A stretch of DNA of 64,000 bases from Glandiceps talaboti. Its lineage: Eukaryota; Hemichordata; Enteropneusta; Spengelidae. Every line of letters starts with the position of its first letter. The first letter of the stretch is position 1. The DNA is taken from positions 9,055,575 through 9,119,574 of the forward strand of contig NC_135563.1 of assembly GCF_964340395.1 (NCBI RefSeq), given 5' to 3'. The position numbers and the translations under genes are program-made. Below, piece after piece: positions 36,201-47,100 of the stretch. The notes under the pieces are model-generated. The model saw only the letters and a list, made by a program, of their open reading frames with translations, ran no database searches and was not told the DNA's origin.

Positions 36201-39200
36201 GAATTAAACATGTCATTTTGTGACTGACTTTTAATGTCAAATTTCATGACATCCCTTCCCCGTTCTTTCCCGCCATTCTCCCTGAAATTCAAGTTGTTCA
36301 GTGAACTACTAGTAGTTACCAAGAGTTTAGACTTTCGTACAGGACTGAATAGATGAGTTCAAGAATTTTTCTGCTAGGTTCCCTTGTCGATCAAAACGAA
36401 TCCCAGTTAATGACCACAATTGTCAATTTATATACATGTATGAACTTTATACCCAAATGTTTCATCAAGGTAAACTGCATAGATAACATGTACACTTAAC
36501 AGGTGGTTGTGAATTCCCATACGACATTGCGAATCTGGTCCTAACAGTACATTGTCAAGCATCATTAGACGAGGGATTATTAGGTATATATGAGAAAAGA
36601 CCACATCGCTCCTATCCGAATCTACATTTTGAATTAATACTTAGTACCCCCCCCCCCCCCCCACACCCGTTCGACTCCGCAGTAACCCAGCACATATTCT
36701 TGCATGCAAGACAGCTACATTCGTGCAATGTGCCATCACCTTGGCACTTTACGTTCAAGGCATCTAGTAGCAGAACTGTGCCATTTAAATTTCTTAATTA
36801 TTGGTTAAGTTTGTGGTACCTGAAAATCTAAAGTCTTCCAAGTGCACAAGGGTATACAATGTCAGTTTTCAGCTGTTAAATCCGCGGATTAAAAACACAT
36901 GATATAGTACGTACGTACAATGGCGTGACAAAATAGATTCGGATTTATCGATAAGCGCATGCAGTAATGAACAAACCTGTGTACACTGTAGCTCCTTTCC
37001 TGTACCTTCGTCGAGCGCAATTGTACAGACAGGGGACGAGAGTACATTGGTAGATGGTGTTTGTACCACTGTTTGGATAGCGTGGTTAACGGTGTCGTTT
37101 TCTGGCGTGTATTTGACGCTATTGGCTTGGTAGACTACCATCTGCGTTGACGAATCTAACACAGTCGTGAACCTACAATTTATACGAATGGCAAATAGAA
37201 ACATTTTTCAAACCTAGTATTTTGAAATAGAAATAGAAGCCTATACAGAAAGTAATCGTCGTGAAGTTCAATCGACTGACTGACAGAACATTTCAAGATG
37301 AAGGACAATTTTCTAATTGTATGTAGTGAGCAAAGTCACTTGTGAACTAATATTCTATTCACGAATGGTCGAAATGCAAAAAGTAAAGAATGGCGTTATT
37401 AGTATATACAATATTCAAAAAATACCGTCACCGGCGTTTGTGGTATGTGCTCAAACACCGGTGAGGGCGCGTTTTTTGTGGTTGTTTTTGGGGTTTAAAA
37501 AAGAAAGAAATATACGTTATAATATCGCCCGTTTGCATCATGACCATCTTTGAATAGAATATTTACCCACAGACGACTGTGACGGCAAGTAAAATCTTAG
37601 ACTGGAGAAATGAAACGTTTCTTTTGAAACCTTATCGATGAATTTTCGGCAACTTTCAATTAGAAGTGCCAGCAAGAAAAAAGTGCTTTGAAATTGAAAT
37701 CAAAATGGTGCTCAACTCGTGAGACATTGTACACTGCAGTCCCGTCAACTTAACTCTTTAGTTGATATACAAACCCTTGCGTAACATCTTCCCGACATCG
37801 TGAAATATTGAGACAAGTGTTAGAACAATAAAAACTTAATTCTCGAGTGTGCTCACCTTAAATGTAGCGATGCTTGGGTTGGGATAGGTTTGTCGTCTAC
37901 ACCATATACTGTTCCGACGATAGCAAACTCGAAGATTGGTTTTAAAATGGCCGTAGAACTGATGATAAACTGGGTGGAGAGAGTAGTGCAGTGTTAATTT
38001 ATCCCATCAACGACGTTTGCTCCTCGACTCGTCCCAAAAAGTCACGCTGCATTCTACAACTCTTCAAAAATAACTTCATATACGCGTACTAATCAATATT
38101 GCCCTATACATGCGTGGCCAGTTTTAATAAACATGTTCCTATAGATAGTAATTGAATTTTGCGAACGGTAAAATTCGGGTATTAGGACTAGGCAAGTTGA
38201 GGTGGTCCACGTACATTTCTGAAGCTAACAGCGACGACCCCCCCCCCCCCCCCCCCACCACGAACTACGACAACTTGAAATGGCAAGTTTTTGGAAGAAA
38301 TACAAAATGCCGATATCAAATCAGACATATTAAAGGGACATAGGTTTATATGTTTTGGGGGACGCATTTTGTGCTCTGATTAAGAGATATCTATTGTATT
38401 CTACACTTTACCACCAATTGCTATATTGGCAGAACGCAAGCCCAGGAATTCAGAAACAAAAACAATGATTCGTATGCTATCGAGTACTCAGTCAGTACTA
38501 GTGCTGCTAACATTATACTGGTGAGTTTCATTATGGTTTTATGTAATATATTTCACTCTTAAGCCACTTTAATGCAAAAACATCTAAACATGTCAAGTAT
38601 ATTCATATTACTCATATCATCAGAGACGGAAAAATTCAAATGCAAGAAACAGTGTTGCCGTAAAACGTGAAAGTACATTTGACTTGCGCAAATCAAGTCC
38701 TAAAAATACAAGCACGAATAAACACAACTTGTCCGAGCATGACTTACTTTACCAATGGCTGTACGAGACAGTCTCCAAATCAGTTCGATGTGGGACTGGA
38801 CGAATGATATACCACCTGTTGCCGAGTCTCCGACCTTGGGTCTGACGTTGGTGGCGTACAATTTGGTACGGTATTCAATTTCGTCCTGGGAGTCTGTGGT
38901 CACTTCCCATATAGATGTAGACCCGTCTGATTTCATGCACTCGAAGAATGTTTGAAGGTCTCCCTCGTAAAAGACCTTGTTGTTTCTATGGCCATCGCCT
39001 GTAGGAAATGTGTACAAAATGGTGCAAATAAAAAATGACCACCGCCTGTTATGAAAGTTTAAAAAATATTTCCTCACTCTGCGTTTGGTAGCAGGTCTCT
39101 CTTTTTTACGTGTGAGATTGAAAAAACTTAGACATACTACAAAAATAAAGTAAATTTAATATCTTGTATCTGACGTTGCAAGAAACAATACATTGAAACA

Positions 39201-41368
39201 CAAAATACAGTTTGAAGATCACGAAACGTCACTCGGCCAAGTGACGTGGTGTATTTCAGCCTATAGCTAGATAAGTTCAATGCCAAGAACTATTTGCAAC
39301 GGAGATCAGTTTACTCAATTATTAAAGCATCATTCTAAGCAGGAGTGACAATAAACTTCAACCATACCGTCTACATATGAATCGCGTACGAATCCCGAGA
39401 AGAGATTTCTGCCTGATAATTCAGCTGAAGATTTATTTTGGAAGTATTCGTCTTGCAAGTAGGTAGGGAAGTTGCTGTCTTCATACACACTGGAACACTC
39501 GCCTGTTCTGGAGCGGATTAATTCACCTGTGTAGCGAAGATACATTAATTGAGTAAATTGTGAGAATGAGATTTGAAGGGAATTAAACGCCCCCAAAAAC
39601 GACTCTTCCCATCAAAAAGACAATGCCAAGTCTTGTTCCTTGAGAATGTATCAGAATGCAACTGGAAAATCTTGTCGGGTAAAAGGCTTTGCAGATGTAA
39701 AACTAAAATATTCGTCGTAGTGGGCGCTGTGTATTGCTGTATGTGCAGTGCAATTTTACCTACGCACAACTCTGATATTCGCATTTCTTTGATATTACAT
39801 TTTAAACATCAAAATTATATTTGAATATACAACAAAACAACCATTGAACGTGTCATATGATACATACAAATGGGCCGTTACAATATTTTGTATACCCATT
39901 CGGAATGAACTAGATTCGTTGTGGAGTTATACACAACAGGTGTGAAAACATTCACATTTCCTTGCAAATATTCTGCATGGCAAGTTAGTTGATAAATTGC
40001 AAGTTCCTTCCACACCCCTCCCCCCCCCCGATTATCGTGACTGATATCTACAAAATTTGGCATTCTCAAACTTGTAATTCGACGTTTTAAACAAAAACAT
40101 TGCACATCAAATCTGACTACTGTACAGGACCATTCAATTACTAATCGTAACACATGATTAGTAGTAATAGCAAAGTGGTGGGATTAACGTTCTAAATGGG
40201 CGAATTCAGTATAAAAATGGTTTTCGATCCGTTAGCGAAAATATCCACGTCGCTGCGCTGCAACTGTGCTAGTATACTAGAGCTGTTGCAGTATTAGTGC
40301 CAGCGACGTGGACATTTTAGCTGATGGATTCCCAAACGCTTTTGCTTAACTCGCCCCTTTTGTTTGACTTGTCGGCGCGAATTTTGAAATGTATAACCGT
40401 TACTATTTGCCTACTCGTTGCCACGCAGAAAAGGAGCATTCTTAAAATTACGTTTTCAAGCAAGTTTTGTAGCGTTGTGGTCATAAAATGGCGAACTAGC
40501 ATTATAACATTTTACAAGAAACTCTAAAGCCCTTCGAGGTAATGTTCTTCCGAGTTTGACTATAGTTAAGGTGTGCATAATTCCTGCGACATATCCAGAG
40601 GTAGTAAAAACGAGCTCGAGAAAAAGGGCACACTGGCCGTGTTAGCTAGCTTAGAAACCATGCGAAACTCTACTTACAAGTTTGTCTTGATAATAGATAA
40701 CTTTGCTCTTGCTCCAGAAATATAATGGCTGGATGTAGAAATAGCAAAGTTACTGTAATACCTCGTGGCTAATGTTCACTTAGTACGAACCGCAGTATTA
40801 CGAAAGTTTGCGAACTCGAGCTCGCTCTCGCCCAAAGCAGTGAATGTTTTTTCTAAATTAAAAATCGACTGAAGCACACGCCCTGTTGTACGATTATGGT
40901 TTTAGCTAGAAAAACATGCACGTGGTTGCCGTGAATTTGGAAACAACACTAGGGACTGAATTGACAACCTTCGAGGATGCAACAACTTGCCTTCTGAAAA
41001 GCATTCCAGTCATAAAAAAGACTCAGAGTGATAAAAGACGCGAGATATGTTATATTTTGAAGGTGTACGTGTTTATTTTGAAAAGCTTTTAACATACCTG
41101 TATTAGCCTCCACCGGTAAAGCATTCTGAATGAATCGGAAGGGTTGAAAGTCGAGGACCCACAATTCGTCTATTCCATCTGTATCTTGAACTGTGAGCTC
41201 GAGCTGTACCTGCCCTAGTGTTACGTTGAATTCTTCCTTGAAAACTTGTCCCATATTAGAAAACCTGTTATCGGCATTGTCCGTACTAATATCATCACCA
41301 AAAGCGCTCAAGACAGAACGGGGAAACAGCAAAATGACGAGGAGGGAGGATATAGAAACGAGCGCCAT
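33218..41368 (-). CDS. Unrecognised secreted, probably GPI-anchored surface protein (9 exons)
   Basis: Exons 41098-41368, 39368-39526, 38748-38998, 37857-37969, 36977-37172, 35871-36129, 34898-35070, 34247-34424 and 33218-33684 join in phase (1,1,0,2,0,1,0,1) into 688 residues. The start ATG at 41368 opens a signal peptide (MALVSISSLLVILLFP). The body is rich in alternating hydrophobic/polar strands (VQLELTVQD, ITIQTTVLLED, VTLEVKFSP), suggesting repeated beta-sandwich modules, and has potential N-glycosylation sites such as NVT at residue 48. A furin-type site RRKR lies at 566-569, then a short cysteine-containing segment (ECTCPEF). The chain ends in a hydrophobic tail (YISYIVAVLCFIVRSF) after GSS, as in GPI-anchored proteins. 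I do not recognise the family. A minus-strand poly(A) signal (AATAAA) lies at 32992-32997. The unbroken phase through eight introns makes the gene model convincing although its function is unknown. Confidence 0.82.
35200..35362 (-). repeat. Dispersed repeat related to the 15.5-16.0 kb cluster
   Basis: Words CAGAGCAAAAGAATAATCCT, GGCTCCACTAATAAATTAA and GGGATTGAATCATGGG match, in reverse orientation, the segments at 15640-15790 and 15880-15990. It is intronic in the GPI-like gene. Confidence 0.5.
35536..35700. mobile_element. 165-bp near-palindromic hairpin element
   Basis: Two arms of about 75 bp (AATCTGATTAAA...GATGTAGTGTACAC...TTTACTGTCGTTTGTTCTTT and its complement) surround a short loop (AAGGAGTGCTCAC). 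A few mismatches only. It lies in the intron between the exons at 34898-35070 and 35871-36129. It is a fold-back MITE-like insertion. Confidence 0.8.
38238..38256. repeat. 19-bp poly-C run
   Basis: Nineteen consecutive C residues, the longest of the many poly-C/G runs in the window (see findings). Confidence 0.95.
40234..40322. repeat. Imperfect 89-bp inverted repeat
   Basis: AGCGAAAATATCCACGTCGCTG pairs with CAGCGACGTGGACATTTTAGC, and inner segments (GCTGCAAC / GTTGCAG, CTAGTATACTAG) also pair. It lies in the first intron of the GPI-like gene. Confidence 0.75.
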
Positions 41369-42198
41369 TGGAATTCTAAAAAAAAAAGCCAACGTGGAGC
41401 TATCCGATAACTGACCGTCGTACCGTTCCTCTCCCTTCTAAACCGAGTACAAACCAAACACGTAAAGTAACAAGACAAGACATTGATAGAATGAACGGAA
41501 AATTGAGACCATTCGCAGTTTTCTACCCTCTCTTCGTGGAAAACAGGTGTTTTGAACCAATCTGGGAGATGCATATGTGAACAACGTTAGTAATATGCAA
41601 ATTGTTTTTACAACGAACGAAGTGTATGGTGGAACAAACCACACATACTCCTGTAGTATCTAAAACAGGTGAATAACTTTTGTTCAAGATTTGCAAGGTT
41701 TTTACATCTGACCCAGTTTTAATAAGTCACGCCATCCTCGGACCAATGAGAGGAATTTATTTTGCATATTGCACACGAACAATAATAGGGCAAATGTATT
41801 GTTTGTCCCAAGGTAGCAATAACCCATTTATTAATGACATTTGTAGGTTTGAACTTACTTATTTGAGGTTTCAATTAATATAGCACCGTTATCATGTGTT
41901 CAAAAAACAAAAAAGTAACGAGAAACAACACAGAACAAGGCCTTGTCTGTAAGTCATTAATTAATAAAAAAAAGAAAGAATAAAAAGTGTGTCTGTGTGT
42001 ACGAAGCCAAACGTTTTGCACAATTTAGTCTTTGGGTGATAAACATGGTGTTGTTTCTCACTGAATTTTCAAGTAGGACCCCCAGCCCATGTTATTGAAA
42101 GAAGATTCGTCACTCTCAGATAATTTCTGACGAGCATCAAAGTCATTACTACTGTCTACACCTGCTTACTGTAGCTGAGACGAAACGCGCCCCTCTAT

Positions 42199-42206
42199 GA
42201 CGTCAT
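42199..42206. promoter_or_regulatory. Palindromic CRE-like TGACGTCA
   Basis: A perfect 8-bp CREB/ATF-type site in CTATGACGTCATAA. A related CTGACGTCATTT occurs at 15071. It is a motif match only. Confidence 0.3.
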
Positions 42207-42864
42207 AATTCCTACTAAACGGGAGAAGGAGAGGTAATGCAACTGTAAGGGCGGGAATGCTCTAGTTGGCCGTTGATCGCTAGTTTTTACTCTTTTTTTC
42301 TCACTTATCGTGCAATGTTGAATAGTTAGCTTTTCATTTACTAGCTAAGAGACATATTAAGAACATTTTTCAAGGTTATGGTATGGGGCATATGAAATCA
42401 CATTTAAGAATGGTCGCGGTTTGTATTTGAATAGGGTAGCAGTCTTTATATGAGGCCGAGTTAATTAACGAAAGGAGTGTATACTGTTTTGGTTTTGACT
42501 TTGCATGCTACATCATGTGATGTAACAGAAAAAAATCTGTCAAATCACATCATGCCACAGTGTACTTGTAAGTTACTTTCAACACCATACTTAGAGCCAG
42601 ATCGTTAGTACGCATGCGCATTTCTGTTTTAGTCACCCTGCTCGACCCTCGGGCTACTCTGTATGAATGTGAAGTGGGTATTTACTTTGGAATTTTAATT
42701 CATAAAACAACGCTACCAATGCCCATGTTTTCCTACTGAAAAAAAATCTATGTTTGTAAATCATTAAACGACATAAAGCTAAAAAAAATACATATTAAAA
42801 AGTTTATTAATATACGTACAATAATTATCATCAGTCGAACAGGCAGAGCGATTTTCTTTTGCTG

Positions 42865-43010
42865 CAATTTATTGAGTTTCAAATATGGACTAAATATGTG
42901 TTGTTTTACATCAAGTAGAAAACACAATAGAGTTGTTTTATATTTAGTAGTTAATTATAGACACCCATAATTAATACCCAATTCTCATCCATATCTATAT
43001 GGCATCCATA
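42865..43010 (-). mobile_element. Relative of the hairpin element at 9.4-9.7 kb
   Basis: Read on the minus strand, ATGGATGAGAATTGGGTA, CTACTTGATGTAAAACAACA and AAACTCAATAAATTGCA match the order in 9433-9560. It is diverged and non-coding. Confidence 0.5.
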
Positions 43011-43803
43011 TGAAAACACAGGCCGAAGGTCTAGCAGCGAGACTAAGGAATAACTTGCATTCCTACAAACCTACGTAGTATTAGCCCTGCTTGCATATGA
43101 CTTGCAGTGGGTCTGTCTGTGACTCGCACCTTGCTGCTGCTCGACCCTCATGACGCACACCACATCCACAGTACACGTGGGACTGACCCTTATATTATGC
43201 TTAAGCTAAAAATATATGTCTTTTCGATAACCCGATCGACCCTAGTTTAAGCCTCCAACCCTAAACTTTAAAAAAAAAAACCATTTAAACAAAAAGATAA
43301 GAAATTCTTTTTCTTCTCGACTTTCATGCACGTCCGTTATCTTTCCCCTGTGATGTATGTACATACATTATTTTCATCAAACTATCACAGAAGGGGTACT
43401 CTGACCGATATTTTGTTTATTTGTTGGTCGCATCATTAGTTTTTTAAATAAAAAAAATTAAAAAGATAAAATAAATTAAAATAAAAACCTACCCTATTTT
43501 CTGAGGACATATTATCGGAAACACACAAATTCACAATAATATGTTTTAGTTTTGTAAATAAGTTAGCAGAATACCACTGCAGTTCTCACAAATTAGCCAT
43601 ACATATAACGATTATTGCCTGTTTCTCGTGTTTATAAAGTTGAAATTCTAAAGAAATGTTTTTTGTTTTGTTTTGTGTTGTTTTGTTTTGTTGTTGTTGG
43701 TTGTTTTTTTTTGGGGGGGGGTGTTAGACTTGCTCATTAATGTTCATGGGATGTTTACCAAAACCTAATCAGTTCTTGCCATTACCCTACGGAACACGTG
43801 TGC

Positions 43804-43805
<2 letters not shown>

Positions 43806-43864
<59 letters not shown>
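43806..43864. repeat. (CA)n microsatellite
   Basis: About 29 uninterrupted AC dinucleotides, roughly 310 bp beyond the VioB-like stop codon. Confidence 0.97.
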
Positions 43865-43866
<2 letters not shown>

Positions 43867-44079
43867 TTCATCCCTAATATATAACCTTCCTTACGGAAGG
43901 TAAAAATGTGTGCACGGTATTACCCCTTATTTTTTTTTTACTTCACTTCAACTTCAATAGATTTGAGTTTCCTGGAACAATTTGAGAGTGACAGCAAAGT
44001 TCTATATCTTATTTGGAGATTTATGCTACCTCGAATTTCATATAACTCTGGTTTCGGAAATGATAGTGTGCATATGTAG

Positions 44080-44139
44080 TCTCGGTTACTCAGACTCTTG
44101 TCGTTGAGAGCGCCATCCCAACAGTCTGGGTAACCGAGA
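44080..44139 (-). promoter_or_regulatory. Stem-loop in the VioB-like 3' untranslated region
   Basis: TCTCGGTTACTCAGACT pairs with AGTCTGGGTAACCGAGA (one G-T type mismatch) across a 26-base loop, 35 nt after the TGA. No CAGUGN loop of an iron-responsive element was seen. It could be an RNA structure or simply a small inverted-repeat insertion. Confidence 0.5.
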
Positions 44140-44173
44140 TGCAGTGGGATGGTTATGGAGGATTGTACAGGGG

Positions 44174-47100
44174 TCATAGTTCAGATCTTCTACAACCGTT
44201 ACGGTATTCAGAGTCAGAATCACATACATCCACCAACAATGAACGTTTACTACGCTGAGGGTTGTTTGAATTTGAATTTGGATTTGAATCTGTCTGTAAT
44301 TCTATGAATTCAAAGGTTGGTGCGCCGTTTGGACCAACACTTGGATCCCCATCCGGAGCTATTGGTGTCTGCGCCATTTCACGTCCTAAAGTCTCTAACC
44401 AAGCCATCATAGACATACACTCTTTTATCATTTTGGGGCTGCCATTAAAAGCGTTATGAATACAACGTAGCAAATTGGAGAATTCAACATTGAATCGATC
44501 AGAGAGACCCTTTACTTTCGAACCATTCGGATAGTTTTCACTTGACGGGTTGTCGATTGTTGGCCATACTCCATCCTCATATAACGGCAATCTCTCTCCC
44601 GTGAAGTAATAAGGAACATTACATTGTTCTCGCACCTGCATCGTATTGCAAGGTTTATTCTTGCCTCCACACAGTCTCTGAGTGTATCTCTCTGAATACT
44701 TTATTTTACACGTATCTATACTGTTGACCTCTCTCCGCTTTCTTTGTACTGATTTGGTATCAATGACAAGTTTGTGTCCCATCACAATCTCCAAAAATTT
44801 AAAATAATGAGAGAGTTCCCCTTCAGAATCAAAGGGTTGAGTGGGTGAACTCCCTTCTCCTTGTTCAGTAATAATCCTTATGGCTCTTCGTGCACCATCC
44901 AAGGACGTCACAGCAAATGGTCTGTTAACCGTGTGACTGTACCAATCGCTCCCTGTAATCTGTCGTTTAGGATTACCACATTCGAATAGACTTGCGTTGA
45001 TATTTGCATTATATTGCAATGACCGCCATATTTTCTCATAGTAAAATCTGCCTATAGTGTTGTAATGATGAAGCAATTGATCCGCGGTTTCGCCTTCTTC
45101 ATCAAAATGCAACATTTTTTGTCGAAGCTTTATCGGAAGTGTGTCGTCTGGCTCCTCAATCATCAAGAAAACATCTTCTACAAGAGATTTAGAGAATCTT
45201 TGCAGAGACACGGTCAAGCCTGGATGAATATCATTTGGCAGTTTTGAGGGATACTTAGGAACAACGGATCCATGGTTTAAAGTTGGACTTCCACATATAC
45301 TGGACAATATGTTAGCAACCAGAGTCATATGTAACATTTCTTCAATAAGGATACTACGAAGAATAGAGGATATTTCGTCATTATGACCCTTCTTTATAGA
45401 GAACCATGCAGATAGATACGGTGGAATTGTTGCCAATTCAATCTCTAAAGCTATCTGTAAGTCTCTCTTCAGATCTTCTACACTCGATAAGGAACTTCTG
45501 CCAAGTTTTGGATTTCTCAACCACTCGAGAATAGCATCACGTTTGCGTCTGGACAGGTCCCTAGTCACTGGCATGTATGCAGGGTCACTTATTGGTAAAC
45601 TCATCGTAACTGCTATCATCTCCCGTTTGCGCATACAATCGTCATATGATGCTAGATTAATCATTTTTCTCATACTAGGGAAAAGATTAGCGTAGAGTTT
45701 GAATATTGGATAAACGTCCCCATGCCAAGTTGGACCACCTTTAGACACATGGAAGTCATTAAATAAAAGTATTGCAATTGGGTTGTCCATTATCAGCGGT
45801 TCCTTCAATTGGACTTCAATGTCGTACAGGTAAATTTGACCATCAATTACTTGTCTTGGATTACCAGGATCGTGTGCTAAGAAATCAAAAACCGCAATTC
45901 CATATTCATTTGTGATTTCAAATTCAGTATATTCTAAAGCATTTACCGGAGTATTAAATGGGATGCTTAAATCAGTACCACAGTTTGTCGACATCTTATT
46001 CTTTGTCACATGTGCAGAATCAGTTATTTTCATTTCTACATCCCTTAAGGGTCTTCCAAATTTGGTCAAAAAGGCTGTGACTTGCCAACGGTCTCCAGGA
46101 TCCTGCCTAAAGATGAAATCGCCCATCACATCAACGGCAACACCATCTAATCTTTCTGCTAGTACTACACCAATACATTCTCGCGAGTGTTCATCGAATT
46201 GCTTTATTAGCAATGGCCTGGAGGCTAGATATTTTAACTGCTTCTTGGTCAGTATGCCTGTTCCTGGAACGGACACAATGCCAGCTGTACGTCTGTACCA
46301 TTCATGTTCATTATAGTCTATCCAGCCAACCTCTTCGACATTGGTGTCGCATCCAAAGACTGATGACTTGGGAGAATCAACTAAGTAAGCAACTTGTAAT
46401 AACTTATTCATTCCTGGATCGGGATAACCCTGCAAATTATGCGGAAGACTAGTTCCTAGATCAAGCAACACTTTTCCATGTTCTTCAGAAATTCTAAAGA
46501 ATGCCTTCGAAAAGTTCTTCATGTCAGACTTGAGCTCTCTGTGGTATCGATGGAAACTATGTTGGGGTTCTGCCAGACTTGCCACCCCAATACTCCCAAC
46601 TATTCGACCATTCAAATAGGAGTCACTATCGATTCTATTCATACGATAGTAATCGAGATTAATTTTTATTGAGAGAACGTTTGGAAGGGGGCTTCTAAAA
46701 GTAGTTTCCCTAAATTCTCGCATTATTGTACTGACACCACCAACTTGGTTGTTTTCCCATTTTGTATCTACGAGCAAAGAAGACATACCCACACCCATAG
46801 CAGCATCATGTCTGCGTTCAGGAATCTTACCAAAGTTGACATCTTTCATAGGCATGTCCATGCAACGTGAAGAAAAGGCTCCTGAAATGTGAATTTGTAA
46901 TCCAAAAATAGTGGCGACAGACATGTATGCTGGATCTAAATCTGCCATCTTTGCTTGAGGTTGACTAGGGTTACCTAAAATTGAAAAACAAATCAAACTT
47001 TAGACAAGGTAGCAAAAATAATGTTCAATGTGGATGTATTTTTCTATTTAGGAGCGAAAATACAACTGCCGACATCAAAACCGTGAACGAACGGAACCTG

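Larger units (their letters stand above)
41369..44173. other. Spacer between the GPI-like gene and the VioB-like 3' end
   Basis: It should hold the promoter of the GPI-like gene. A palindromic CRE-type TGACGTCA occurs at 42199-42206, about 830 bp upstream of that start codon. The rest is AT-rich, with a relative of the 9.4-9.7 kb hairpin element at 42865-43010, a GTT/poly-G tract (43660-43731) and a (CA)n tract. No coding exon was seen. Confidence 0.55.

Noticed and set aside
43938-44177. 80-codon minus-strand frame overlapping the VioB-like stop codon
   Set aside because: It overlaps by ATGA, as in bacterial operons, but lies in a eukaryotic 3' UTR and covers a hairpin; no family motif. Treated as chance.
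45912-46316. Plus-strand 134-codon frame inside the VioB-like exon
   Set aside because: Antisense shadow of a long coding exon with clear family motifs on the minus strand.
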